DNA of 64,000 bases from Rehmannia glutinosa. Lineage: Eukaryota; Streptophyta; Magnoliopsida; Lamiales; Orobanchaceae. The translations under genes and the position numbers were made by a program. Location of the stretch: assembly GCA_016081115.2 (NCBI GenBank), contig CM071930.1:33185641-33249640 (forward strand), written 5' to 3'. How positions within the stretch are numbered: position 1 is the first letter of the stretch; each line of letters opens with the position of its first letter. Positions 9,287 through 21,755 of this stretch are shown piece after piece. Under the pieces are notes generated by a model. That model was given only the letters and a program-made list of their open reading frames with translations. It was not told where the DNA came from and searched no databases.

Positions 9287-12200
9287 CTAAGTAGTAAACC
9301 TATAGTTGGATTGGCCAACATAGTCGTTAGTGAGGTAGTGTAATAGCTCCGTGGGCGGGACGCCCCACCATGTGCCGCTGTCCATCTTCTTGCTCAGGAT
9401 ATCCGCAACCCGATTGTCTTCCCGAAAAATATGTGATACTACGAGATCCATTAGGCGTAGGAGGTGTAGGGTGTGGCGCCAGTAGATCAGATGGCGCCAC
9501 GGGACCTCCGTCGATCTTTTCTCCAGCAAATTCACCACATATATTGAATCCGACTCCAGCAAAAGTTGTGTCCAACCCTTAGCAAACGCATACTGGATCG
9601 CCCACATTGCTGCCATCAATTCAGCTTCAAACGCATACCCTGATCTACAGTGGTGAACAAAGCACCCTCGAAAGAAGCCTCTACAGTTCTAGAAATCACA
9701 GGATGCGGTTAGCCTTCCCGGCGCCCCTGAGGCGCTGCCATCTGTATTCACCTTGATCCAGCCCAGAAAGGGCTTTTGCTAAAGAACCTCGATGATCCTC
9801 GGAGCTTGTCTAGCCCTACCATGAACTCGCAATACGCGCAAGATAAATAAGTCCTGTTGATCATTGTTCATGCAACCCCGGTCCAATGATGATGATTCTA
9901 CAATAAGAACTTGTAGATGAGTGAATGTCGCCTCCAGGGTATTGATTTTGTTGTGAAAAATCAATTCGTTTCGGATATGCCATATGAGCCAGATGCAAGA
10001 AAGTATCGCCACCGCCAGAGGAAAGCAATCTGGTCACTAAAATGAAAAGTCATTAGCCGCACCAGTAACTCATTAAGTTTATAAGTCTAAAAAGGGTGAA
10101 CTTGAAAAGTGTGGAAGATCCATCGCCATATATATCCTGCAAAAGCACAAGAGACAAATAAATGATCAACCGATTCCTCCGATTCCCTACAAAGAACACA
10201 AACCGAAGGGCTAGTAAAACTCCCCCTAGCTCGTAAAGAATCCTGGACAGCCGGTCGGTTGGTATGGCCCTCCATGCAACCACCGATCTCCGTTCCGGGA
10301 TATGTTGCGACCAAATCCAAGAGCCCCATTTGACTGCCGGGCGCTGGGGGCGAAGATGATTGTAAGTCGCCTTCGAGGTAACCGAGCCATCCTACGAGTT
10401 CAACCAAACACGTGTATCTTGGGTGTCTGGTGCAATCGGACGCGCACAATGTCACGGACCATATCCAAATAGGCCTCTACGAAAGCGAAGGTGAAGTACC
10501 AGGTTCCATCATAAAAATAGTCTGAAATGCGCTGATCAAATAATTATCTATAGTCCTCTGGAATACCAATTCTGTCTGCTATAGAGTATCCCAACCAATT
10601 GTCAATCCAGAATAATACCTTAGAATTAGCCCCTGGCATCCAACGAGCATTATCCAAGCAATCGGAAATGCATGGTTTAATCCCAGCCCAGATGGAAGAA
10701 GGAATAAAGGACCGCCGAATTTCCCCATTCCTTGTAAAGTACCATTGTCGGAGGGTTCTGTAAACCACCGAGTCTGAGTTCAAAACCTTCCAACCCAATT
10801 TCATCAAGAAGGCCTTGTTGGCAACCACAATAGATCGCACGCCCAGTCCCCCTTCTGCCCTGGGCGTGCAGCATCTGTCCCAATTGACCACCACCTTTCC
10901 CTTAGAATTCACACCCCCCATCCAAATGAAGTTGCGCATGGCCTTTTCCATATGTTTTAGCAGCGTAGCCGGCCATTTATAAACCATCATGGTGTGCACA
11001 AAAGAGCTAGTGATCACCGAGTTAACCAGGCAAACTCTACCAGCAAAGGAAAGAGATGAACCTTTGGATTATCTTATCAAAGACAGGTTGTAAATCCGCA
11101 ACCTTTGGAGCGCCCTTAAAGATTGGAGCGCCCAAATACATAGTGGGGAACGCCCCTGGATGGATCCCCAAAATGTGTTGCACTCTTCCACGGACATATG
11201 ACGAAACCTGCGAACCAAAGTAAACCTTTGATTTCTGTGCGTTAAACATTTGGCCCGAGATTTCTGCATAATGATTAAGAATCTGAAGCAAGACCCGGGC
11301 ATTAGTAGAAGACGCCCCACACATGATGACAATATCATCTGCATATATGATGGACAAAGGAAAAACTAATGCCCTTGGCGCCATGAAGGAAGATAACCGA
11401 GATTGTTCCATCGCCAATGCAATAAGTCGCCCCAGGACTTCCTCCGCAATGCAAAACAATAGTGGTGATAAAGGATCCCCTTGTCTGACTCCTCTGAAAC
11501 AGGGAAAATAACCCACCGGAGTCCCATTTAACAGCACAGATGTCCTGGATGACCGAAGAATCACCTCCACCCAATGCACAAAGATCTCTGAGAAACCGAA
11601 ACGGCACAAGACGTGTAGCAAGAAATCCCACCTCAATGTGTCAAAGGCCTTGCGGATATCTATTTTCAGGATCATATTCGAATCCGTGCGACCCTGCAAG
11701 ATATTGAACACTTCAGATACCATGGCAATACAATCATGAATTTGTCTTCTAGGGATAAAACCAAACTGCGTCGGAGATAAATAATCCGCAATAATCAAAC
11801 CCAAGCGTGTAGCCAAGATCTTCGTGATGATCTTGAAAATGAAATTGCTCATAACAATCGAGCGGAAGTTTTCATTGACGTTCGCATCCTTAGTCTTTAG
11901 GATGAGCACCATGAAACTTGCATTCAATCCCAGAGGTAGTGACAAATTAATGAAGAAAAAGCGAACGGCAGAAACTACCTCGGCGGAGACATCCCAAAAA
12001 TGACGATAAAAAATCCCATTGAACCCATCTGGCCCCGGAGAACTATCAGAATCCATATCGAAAATCGCTTCCTTAACTTCTAAATCCGACGGAATGACAG
12101 CGAGAGTGGCATTTGCCTGCACTCCAACCATTGGAGTAATAACCTGGTCGACTAACATGAAATCGAAGACGAAACTCCCGGTATCCATGAAGAGATCCTT

Positions 12201-13400
12201 GTAAAAGGAGACGATGTGGTCCCCAAGGATAGCAACATTATCAGTGTAATTGCCATCTACCATAAGCCCCTGAAGACATGCACGCCCCTTATGAATCTGG
12301 CTATGCCGGTGAAAAAATGTTGTATTATGATCCCCGTCCTTAAGCCAGCCAAGACGGGCCTTTTGCTTAAGGAATTCGGATTGTAACTGCAGCGTTTGCG
12401 AGAGCTTCAATTGGGCGTCTAGCTCGCTATCTCGGAGAGTGGCGGTATAACCAAATGCCTCAATGTCTGCCTGAATCTGACGAAGATTCTCCAACTGACT
12501 ATCCACCTTACGGTTAACATCCCCAAACACATCCCTGTTCCAATCTTTAATAAATTGTCTCAACCGCTTGAGCTTCTTCATGACACGCAATAAAGGATTG
12601 GGCGCGTCGGATGGAGACCCAAGAGGTTGTAACCAAATCCGGAATGAATCGTGATGAACCCACATACGCGAAAACGAAATGGAACCAGGACCTTTGCTAA
12701 TGGCGGAAGTGCATGAAACCAAAATAGGGTGGTGATCCGAACCAATGCGAGGAAGAACTAAACCCTTTACATCCTGCCAAAGCGCAAAAAATGGACAAGT
12801 TGCGAGGGCTCTGTCCAACTTCGCCTGAAGTAAAGATTGAGGCCTACGAGGTGAGCACCAAGTAAATGAATTCCCCGTAGTGGGCACCGCAAACAATCCG
12901 GCGTCCTCCATGAAATCCCCGAAATCGACACTGAGGCTTGGGAAAGAGTATCATTGCGCGAGCGCTCATGATGTCCCAAAACCGCATTAAAATTCCCAAC
13001 AAGTGTGATCGGTAAGACCCAAATTCCTCAAATCCAGCCAGAGCTCACGTCGTGAAATGTAATCACACAAACCATGAGTGAAGCCAACATGAAAAATCAA
13101 AGCACCAAATTGAACTTGGAAAACGATACATTGAGTAGAAGACCAAACCTGGCTAAGGATTGAGATTGTGGTGTCGTGAAGAACCCAAATGTCTGGCCGT
13201 CCATTGCCTCGAAAACTTTGACCCGGCAGAATCAAACCCAAGCTATGACAATATGAATCGGAAATAGTCGAAATGTCCACCTTAGGTTCACAAATAGCCA
13301 AAATCGAAGGCTTATGCTTTTGACATAAAGCCTTAAGAACATTGCGAGATGCAACATTCCCAATCCCCCGGATGTTCCAGAAGATGCAATTCATTGAGAT
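9287..13400 (-). pseudogene. LINE ORF2: endonuclease, RT, RNase H
   Basis: The order along the - strand is as follows. An apurinic endonuclease starts at MNCIFWNIRGIG (about 13396), with ICEPK and, after a frameshift near 12990, SDHHP at about 12740. A long open stretch (12911-11037, 624 codons) holds the RT, with KIDIRKAFDTLRWDF, GVRQGDPLSPLLF and the catalytic YADDIVIMCG (about 11345-11315). Then come a frameshift near 11030, a zinc-RT domain (about 10210-10110: CVLCRESEESVDHLFVSC), and an RNase H at 9619-9287 with LLESDS and NRVADILSKK. RNase H at the C-terminus is a mark of plant L1 elements. At least three frameshifts separate the parts. Confidence 0.9.
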
Positions 13401-13409
13401 GAAGGGGGG

Positions 13410-15630
13410 AGGCGCCTGTGACGAACGCACGGTAAAAACAGGCGTGTGATGTGCTGCAGAATCTGACAATTGAGACTGACCCACCTCATCTGCGTAATCA
13501 GCCCATCTCTTGGAAGCTGCGAAATTCATCTCGTGTGGTGTTGGGCGTTCCGGCTCGATAGTGACGTCATAAGTTGGGAGGGATGGCCCCGACGTAACCT
13601 GCCGGAGAATTCTATCTTTGGCCGAGTCTAAAGAGCTATCCCGAAAAGCATGGCTCAGCGCACGAATAGGCTTCCCCAAATGATACTGAACCGTAATGGG
13701 CATAATGGTAGAAACTGGCTCCTTATTGGAAGTACTGGCTTTGGGAGACGGCTCCCTGGCTAGGTAATCTGCTTGATAATCTGCTGGTTGTTGGTCCTAG
13801 GAATCGGCTGAACCAAGAACCTCAAAGGTATTACCAAGATGGACGCCTGAAGGGCAAGTGACTATTGCGCGAGGTGGAGATCCTGTGCACATAGTCGAAC
13901 CCGTAGTTCCCATTGAGTCATCTACAGCCTTGCCCTTGTCCTGCTGAACAGGACGGTAAACCTTACGAACCCTGGATCGGCCGTGCTGCAGAGAATTCTG
14001 ACGAGCACCCAGCGCCCGCGAACGTCCCTAGGTTGGTGAAGCGCGCCCTTCCGTCGTTGGATTCCCTACATTGTTAAAACGCCATGATGCTGTGGAATGC
14101 CCCATAGCACTACACCTCGAGCAAAATGCAGGTAGTTTTTCATAAGTGACGGAAACAAAAGAGCACTTGCTAGTGCGCTCAACCATAATGTGTTCCTCCA
14201 AAGGCTTGGAGAGATCAATATCCACCAGAACCTGAACAAAATGACCCAAAGAACCATCCAAGGAACACTGATCAATCTGAATTGGATTCCCAAGAGCACT
14301 GGCAATTCCCATGATGTTATTAGGGTCCCAGTATTCCAGACTGAGTTCAAAAATGTGTACCCAAACGCTGGCCACTAAAGATTGGACCTTGTAAGGGTTG
14401 AAGTCAGGCACTCATGGAGACAGTCGGATAGTACCAGGGTTAAGCGTCCAATTAGTACATTGCTGAGCCCGAGCACGATCCTGCGCACTAAACAATTTGA
14501 CACAAAAGAATCCCTTTCCCAAGGGAATTAATTTCCATTCATTTTTAATACCCCATAATTTAGATAGGCGTTTATGAAAAGGCATGGTCACCCATGGCTT
14601 GTTGCCTTTTCCTAGAATAACCCTTCCAATCAACGAGAAGGAAAATTCAGCGAGACGTTGCTGATACACATTGTCGTCAATGGTAACAGAGTAGTAATCA
14701 CCTTTGCGAACCGTTTTGGGATAGAATGAGTTTTACCAGAAACCACTGTGGAAAACAAAGTAGGATTACCTGAAACCTGAATTGTGGAATCCAGATGAAT
14801 GGTACCTGCAGCCGAGGCATTTGAGAAAATTGAATTCATAGGATGGGGATTTCCAGAAACCACTTTGGCATAAGAATTAACTTGATGACCAATATTATAA
14901 GCCGAATGTTGGGGGTTCGACGCAGTAGGGTGGCCCATGGTGGCAGAGCATCCAGCAAGTTGAGGAGAGTTCATGGATGGACATGCAGGAAGAATGCCCT
15001 GCGGAGGGCGGACTGGGGCCCAGGGGTCATCACTCCCCTGGGGAGGGGCTTCCTGGGATGGAGGGTGAGTTACCGCCGGCCTCCCATAGACAGATGGGTG
15101 GGGGCCGGCCCCCCATGGCTGGCAGCGGCCATGGGGGTAAAGGAGGTGAGGGACGCCATGTCATGATGAGGGGGCACATCCCCCTGCTCACCTGCCACTT
15201 TGTCCGCTTGGAGCGCTGCAGCAGCGCCTTGGGGAGGGAGGACCTGCTGCGTGGGGAAAGCTGGTGGTGCGAGGTTGTTGCAGCTGTGCGGGACCGCTGG
15301 TGGTACAAGGTTGTTGCTGCTGCGCGCGCTGGTACTAGGTTGTTGCTGTTGCGCGCTGATGGGCGACAACCGGTACGATGTTGATGGCGTTTGTTGCAGG
15401 TAGACGTGTGGGGGGACCACACCCGATACTGAGGACGATAATGGATGCTGCTGGACGTGGCTAGCCTTGCGCGATAGGAATTTCCATGGCACCCCATAGA
15501 AGGAGACACAACCCGATGGTGGTGGGTTAACGTCAATGGATTTGGCAATTTGCGTTGGAGAAGAACGTGCATGGTATGGTTCAAAGTTCGAAGTTAGACC
15601 GGAGAAAGCCAAAGACTCCGGCGAGGCCAT
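13410..15630 (-). pseudogene. LINE ORF1 (DUF4283-like, zinc knuckle)
   Basis: I place the start at the ATG ending at 15630 (MASPESLAFSG). A Ser/Pro/Gln/His-rich N-terminal region follows (to about 15030), then about 14660-14070 a DUF4283-type domain: FSLIGRVILGKGNKPWV, FFCVKLFSAQDRARA, then, after a TGA where Trp is expected, PDFNP and VWVHIFELSLEYWD. The knuckle near 14130-14085 reads FCSRCSAMGHSTASW, so the last Cys of C-x2-C-x4-H-x4-C is Trp. The C-terminal tail overlaps the start of ORF2. ORF1 would be the RNA-binding protein of the LINE particle. Confidence 0.75.
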
Positions 15631-15740
15631 GACTGGCGCCGGCGCCGGAGGAGAAGGGTTGGCCGTCCAAACCGTGTGCAAAAGAGAGGAGAGAGCAAAA
15701 CCCTAGAGAGAGAATTTTCCAGTCAAGAAGAGTGTCACCC

Positions 15741-15758
15741 ACTTTACAAACGCACTTT
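15741..15758. repeat. LINE target-site duplication, right copy
   Basis: Identical 18-mer to 9000-9017. It abuts the 5' end of the LINE, whose first transcribed bases on the - strand are GGGTGACACTC. Confidence 0.95.
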
Positions 15759-15790
15759 ACCAAGCTTTTACAACGTATAACCTATACACT

Positions 15791-15890
15791 GTATCAGAGC
15801 TATACTATCTATACAAATGTATCAGAGCTATGACGATTTTGTACAGATGTATCAGAGCCTTAACTTAAAAATTTGAACACGTATCAGAGT
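15791..15890. repeat. Four GTATCAGAG repeats, ~30-bp period
   Basis: GTATCAGAG(C/T) occurs at 15791, 15819, 15849 and 15881, spaced 28, 30 and 32 bases, with partly shared flanks (ACAAAT or ACAGAT before, CTAT or CCTT after). The core matches the central part of the initiator-Met tRNA primer site TGGTATCAGAGC used by these elements, but in the opposite orientation to element B. It probably arose as a degenerate minisatellite; a function is unproven. Confidence 0.6.
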
Positions 15891-15959
15891 TTTAAGGCTT
15901 TACAGAATACTTACAAATTTTGTATTTACAGCTAAGTAAAATACACTTGAAGGCATTTC

Positions 15960-18900
15960 AGCCGACTTCAACGCCTTGGATGCTTCCTTCTTCTCTCTTA
16001 ATCCTCAGCTCTTCGTCGGTCTTCTTCAGCTATTTTCCTCTTCTTGTCTTCTTCCTCTCTCTTCTTCTTTTCATAAGCTCGTTTAGTAGCAGGGTCTTCC
16101 CTTCTCTACCTTTCTACCCATTCACAGTCGAGCCTTTCATTTTCAGCTTCTTGCCTCCTCCTTGCCTCTTCATTCTTTCTCTCAACTTCTATGTTAGCAA
16201 GAGTATCATATTAGTAGTTGATTCCCTTCTTCTGTGGATCAACATATCTAACATCTATAGGTCTTGGCTATGATGGAGTACCTCTGCCTGTTCCATCACT
16301 TCCAAACCCTCCCCTTCCTTGGTGCCACTCAGCTCCTCCTCTAGGAGTGTACTGTATGGGTGATTTGCCAATCGGCTAACTACTTAAACTCTGCTTCCTC
16401 TCAGCTGATTTGCATAAGTCGAGTTCTTTCTCCCAATACAAGTCCCACGCCTGGGGTAGAGTCATGTTCTTGAAATAACCTTCTGCAGCTAGGGTTTGAA
16501 ACTCATCTAGTGATCTCGGCTTAGATCCTGCATCCGGCATCGTGATTTCTCGAGGGGGTCTTATGCTGGGGAATCTTTCAATAGGACAACTGGGGGGCCT
16601 TCGAACCTTGCCTTTATGTCTTTAAGTATTCCAGAGCTTTTCTCAGCTACCCTTTCGAAATTAGCTTCAATGGCTTGGCTTGTCTTAACTATTTATATGC
16701 CAAATCAGCTTTCTCTTCTAAGGACAGTTCTTTAAGTAGTTGGCTGAGAGTGGAGGTTGTCACTTCACCTTGCTAAGGGGTCTTAGCAAGCATGATTTTC
16801 AAGGATGGCTTCTTCACATCACTGTCTTTCCCTTGCTTGCTTCCCCCTTACTTCCATCCTTTTCACTCCTTTGCTGCTGCTTACTTTCATCTTTCCCCTT
16901 TTTGGCATCACCACCAAGGGGTAGAGCCAACTGAGGGAACACTCCACCAAGGAGTAGATCAATCTTACTATTCGTCATGTCTTGCTTGTCGTGAGTCTTG
17001 GAGTATGCTACTCGAATTCAGATCTCAGAGCCATCGTCTCTGCTGCCACCAGCTTCATCTCAGTTTGGAGCACCTTGATTTGTTGTTCCATATTGGTCTC
17101 TAATTTTTGAAGTTCCAACTTATGTTGAGCTTTGAGCAACTCCATGTCACTCTTTTGATATTGATCCATCCTAAACATGTGGTCCCTCTGACGCTACTGG
17201 AATATGGCATTGTCTGAGCTCCAGATCACCATTTTTGCAAATAAAGACTTGAAGTAAGTGACCTGCTCATGCCTCAGTGCCTTAGTCTACACAATCCATT
17301 TCTTTATTCTCAAAACTACTCCTGGGATATCTCCTGTGATGTTGGCGTCGCGGTTGTCAAGTCGTTGGTCCAATGCTGCGAATCCATGCTCCATGTTTTC
17401 TATCCCTGCACAGATGGCCTTGAATGCTTTGCGAAAGTCGGTTGCATCAGTGGACTGCTCTGCTAGCCACATAACATCAAAATCGAACCCAATCGGCACC
17501 ATGGTTGTATAAGAAGGACTTCCAAGTTCTTCATCTGGGACTTGGACGGTGTACCTACCACTTTCCACAGCTGACTCTGCTTCCAAAGGCACATGCGCCT
17601 CGAAGGGAAAATAGTCAGCAAAAAGATCCTCAGGAAAAATAGGAATTTCCACGTCCTCGACCTGTGGAGCCTTTCCTTTTTCCTTTAAATTTTCTTCATC
17701 TCTTTGTGCCTCAGTTGTTTTAGCATCATCGGCATCTTGTGCAGCTCTGTTAGCCAACTAAGCTAACTGATCCTCAACTGACTTAACAGCTTCCTCAACA
17801 TCAGTGGCATCTTCCTTTTGAGTAGACTTGTCCTCGACTGACTCATCAGCGTCATTGGAGGGTGATGGCACCATTGGAGGTGGACCATCAACCATTGTAA
17901 AATTTACAGGGGCATCTTTTTCACTGGCTTGCCTCCTCAAAAGCTTTGTCCTTGGATGATTTATCAATTGGACTGAACTCGGCTTCGTCATCAGTTCCCA
18001 ATAACTCAACATCTATGTTTTCTTGGGAGTCATGAAGAGCACTGATTTTCTCTTATTTAATGATTTCTTCATGAGGGGCTGGCACTTGTTCATCGACTTT
18101 TTTACCTTGGGAAGTCTCAACCTCTTCTAAGCCTTCATTACTGTCAACAGTCTCAACCGCTGATGGGCCTTTAGCATTCCCTTTTGTAGTCTCAACTACA
18201 ACAGAGTCTTCGATAGATATCCCGTCAGTAGACAGAGCTGCTATAGGGTCTTCGGTGGCATCCTTCGGAGTCTCAACTCCTTGGATTGCACTTTCATCGC
18301 CAAGAGTCTCAACTCCCGTGGCCTCGATTCCTTCCTTTGCCTTGGCTGCATCAGCAACTTTATCGGCCTGCATGGCAGCTGAAGTTTCAGCTGAGATACT
18401 CGAAACTGTCTGAGCTTCGTTAGCCTCAGTCTGTTGTTCGGTCAAAGTCTCACCTCTGCCTCCTAACTTTTATTGAGGTTGGTCTCCCGCAGCCTCCTCC
18501 AACCCGGTTGTGGTGGTTTGAGTTTCCTCCTCAGTTGGCGCACCAACTGAGTCTCGAGCAATGGGGTCACTCGAAACCTGAGACATAATTGTTTGTCCAA
18601 TTGAGTGACCAATCTCCTGGCAGGTGTCTCAACACCTTCTTCAGGGAGTGGCTTGGCTAAGGTGCCCTCTGCATCACCTTCCTTAGCTTCATCGCCAACT
18701 TTCCTGAAACTTTCATCTTCAGAGTGCATAGGAGATGTGGTAGCATCAATGGTTCTTACCACCTCCATTATGTCTGGGCTAAGAGTAATCATAACAGATG
18801 AAGATTATCCAGGGCCCCTTGTCATACTCTGCTCGTGCGGCTCTTTGGATTCTATTATGGCTTGCCTGAACTCAGCTTTCTCGACTACAACAGCTGGATC

Positions 18901-20635
18901 AATTTCCTCAATGTCACTATCACTGTTGTCAGCTGGTTCTAAGGCGTATTCAGGGGCGTCTGTGAAAGCACAAGAATGAGGCTTCTTTAATTCTTCAATA
19001 TCCTTGGCCTTTTCAATAGCTTTGAGCTTCTCATCGTCGTTCTTCTCATAAAGAATAGATGTGCAAAGATCTGGGTTAAGGGCGAAGCTAACAGATATGT
19101 TTCCCATAAACCTTAGAAGTTCGCATTCCTCCTCAATGAATTCAGGACTCTGGAATTGATGTATTGCATTGCTTAACTTCCAATGTATCTAGAACCTTAG
19201 TCTCTCTTGGATGTCAGGATAGGCAGGGCACAACATTTCAAGATCATCGTCCTCCTCCTCGATAGGCTCAAGGGGAGCCCGCTCCTCCTCAATGGTTCTA
19301 GCATCGGTTTGAGGGGAGTTAACAACTAACTCCTCACCTTGGTCAGCTATTCCAGCTTCTTGTTCTTTAGTTGTCTCACGAACATCTGTCTCTTCTTCAG
19401 TCTACCTACCTTCATCAGTTGTCTTCTTGACAATAGTATTGGCTTCCCCACCACCTTCAACATCCCTAGACTGCTGCTATTTGACTTTAGCAGTCTCCTG
19501 TTCAACATGAGTGCCAAACTCAGCTGGCTTTTCCAAGGAAGATTTCTTAATCAATCGCCTTATTTTTGTTTTCATAAGAGGAATTTCTTCATCTTCAGCT
19601 TCTTCGATGGCAGCTGGCTCCACCATCTTTATCTTATTAGCTATAGTTGGCTTGTGAGGCACAACTGAGCACTTTTTCTTCACGACTGGAGAAGATGCAA
19701 TGGTATTCTTCTTAGTCTCGGCTGCTGGGGTAGGAGCAAATTCTTGGACGGCTGCAGGGCAGGTGCTTGGCCTTTAACGGCTGCAGGGGCAGGGACAATC
19801 TTTGCTGCTACAGCTCTTTTCTTCTTTTGAGTTAGCTTGGGAGAAGGAGCTTTAGCGGTTGCAGTAGTGTCCTCGGGGATAGGATCAGCTGACTCACCTT
19901 CGTTGGTGTCAGCTCTTCTTGCATGTTCTTGCCTCTGAGCACCTGAAAGGTTTGCTTTGAACATCATCTTATTCACATGGAAAGGTTTCCCATGTCGGAG
20001 GGGAATCCCTTTCACCTCCATTATATAACCAATCACAAGGCCATACCCTAGCGAACTCACAAACACACCAGCATCATTAATGGTCTTGTTTATGACATTC
20101 TGGCAGATTCGGCTGAAGATGAACTCAGCCCAGTTCACCTTCTTCTCTTCCATAATCATAGCCATGACAGTAAGCTTTATCTGAGATAGCTGATTGAAGC
20201 TGCCAAACTTCATGTCCACACATTTGGACACAATATCCATCAGTTTGTGATAGTCGTCCTTGATCAACGACCTCTTGGCTGTGTAAACATCCTTAGCAGC
20301 AGACTCTGGCTTGATGATCTCCTTCCATGCCACAGCCAGGTTCACGTCTTTTTCAGCAATCTCCTTCATCCCTCTTGAAGGAAGGTGGCGTGGACAGACG
20401 ACCTTATCTCTCCATCGTGAACCTCAATGTTCATGTGGAACATTGCGACCTCCTCAAGATATGTATGCGAGAATTCCATGATGAGAAATCCCTTGAGGCC
20501 GGATTTCTCTAACTTAGCAGCTATTTTCTGGGCAACGACTTTGTCAACACCCTGCTTCACCAAACCCTCGAAATCCACTGTAGAACCAGAGTGGATCTTC
20601 TCAGCCATCTTCACAAAATCATAGCTTGAAGCCAT
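15960..20635 (-). pseudogene. Element B third ORF, downstream of pol (env-like position)
   Basis: I see a long, now interrupted, coding trace in the same orientation as pol. It begins MASSYDFVKMAEKIHSGSTV at 20635, shifts frame at about 20369, and reads VNWAEFIFSRICQNVINKT, LGYGLVIGYIMEVKGIPLRHG, a layout reminiscent of the 'plant transposon protein' domain (a Gly-Tyr-Gly-Leu turn before a short hydrophobic helix). From about 19900 it becomes Lys/Ala/Pro-rich, then strongly acidic (Glu, Asp, Thr, Val) to about 17600. Near 17170-16980 comes a probable coiled coil (LLKAQHKLELQKLETNMEQQ). Most segments after 19683 share one frame, split by stops. I see no clear signal peptide or transmembrane anchor, so calling it an envelope would go too far. 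Confidence 0.55.
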
Positions 20636-21328
20636 TTCTGAAAAATGAACGGTGAAAAATTTGAACTTCGAACGTTGGACGAACTAGGGTTTCGCTTAAG
20701 TTACAGAGAAAACTTGTTGCTTGAGAGAGACGAGTGTATTGTGAGGAGATACAAATTTGATTTTTGGTATATAAGTGACATAAGGGGACAGTGTTTAGAA
20801 TTTGTAAAGGTTGATCAAGATCAATGGTTGAGGTTAAAAGCTTGAAACCACATTAATTTCCCCGCATTAAATGCAGCAGCATTTATATCAAATCTAGGCT
20901 AAATGTGTACAGCCTTTATTCTGACAGAATAATTACGTTGACGTAATGCCCAAAAACATTCTCGCTTACAGAAAACGACTGTGTTTTGTCACTTAGCTCA
21001 TAAATAACTCAACTATCTTCCAAAAGTGACTTAACTCTGCTTCTCTCTTCTCATGATGATTACTCAGCTGTCAGCTAACTCGATACATCAGATTTCCCAT
21101 CTTGGCTGTTTCATTTGTATAGAAAATGAAACTTTGCTGATTTTCATTTCTCTCTTCTTTAACTCTGCTGATTGAGTCTTCTGAGTTTCCTAACTCTGCC
21201 TAATCAATCCTATCTCATTCCTAAGCTCTTCAAATCTTGATTCACATAGAGGTTTAGTGAATATATCAGCTAACTGCTTTTCACTTGAGATGTATTCCAA
21301 AGTGATGTCTTCTTTTCAACATGATCCC

Positions 21329-21755
21329 TTATAAAATGATATCTGACATCAATGTGTTTTGTTCTTGAGTGCAACACTGGATTCTGAGTAATTGCAATAG
21401 CACTTGTATTATCACACATAATTGGAATTTTTTTTCTTCAATATCATAGTCTCTCAGCTGTTGTCTCATCCAAAGAACTTGGGCACAACAACTGCCCGCA
21501 GCTATGTACTCTGCTTCAGTTGTGGATGTAGCTATTGAATTTTGTTTCTTGTTGAACCAAGAAACCAATCTATTTCCAAGCATTTGACAAGTACCTGATG
21601 TACTTTTCCTGTTCACTCTACATCCAACATAGTCCGAGTCTGATTAACCAACTACCTTGAATCCTCCATCCTTTGGATACCATAAGCCAACTTCTTGGCA
21701 TCCCTTCGAACACCTTAGAATTCTCTTGGCTACAGTCATATGACTCTCTTTTGGT
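21329..21755 (-). pseudogene. Element B RNase H
   Basis: Copia RNase H C-terminal half: MNRKSTSGTCQMLGNRLVSW, STTEAEYIAAGSCCAQVLWM (normally carrying the catalytic Glu in TEAEY) and a frameshifted end in which the KHIDIRYHF motif appears as SDIIL-like residues. A stop separates it from the RT. The ~690 bases from here to the third ORF are non-coding. Confidence 0.8.

Larger units (their letters stand above)
9018..15740 (-). mobile_element. Full-length L1-type LINE
   Basis: A 6.7-kb non-LTR element on the - strand inside element B. It has an 18-bp target duplication, a short terminal A tail at 9018-9022, a 3' UTR with the GTTTTTCCCACAAGGG-type stretch common near plant LINE ends (about 9190-9220), ORF2 with endonuclease, RT, zinc-RT and RNase H domains, ORF1 with a DUF4283-like domain and CCHC knuckle, and a 5' leader at 15630-15740. 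Length and both ends show it is not 5'-truncated. Stops and frameshifts in both ORFs make it inactive now. Confidence 0.93.

Noticed and set aside
14977..15403. + strand Gly/Arg-rich frames in the LINE
   Set aside because: They are antisense to the LINE ORF1 Pro/His/Gln-rich region and explained by it.
16740..17103. + strand frames opposite B's third ORF
   Set aside because: Composition mirrors the opposite acidic and coiled-coil coding strand; no domain.
15960..20635. Calling B's third ORF an envelope gene
   Set aside because: No signal peptide, furin-like site or membrane anchor could be found; only the position is env-like.
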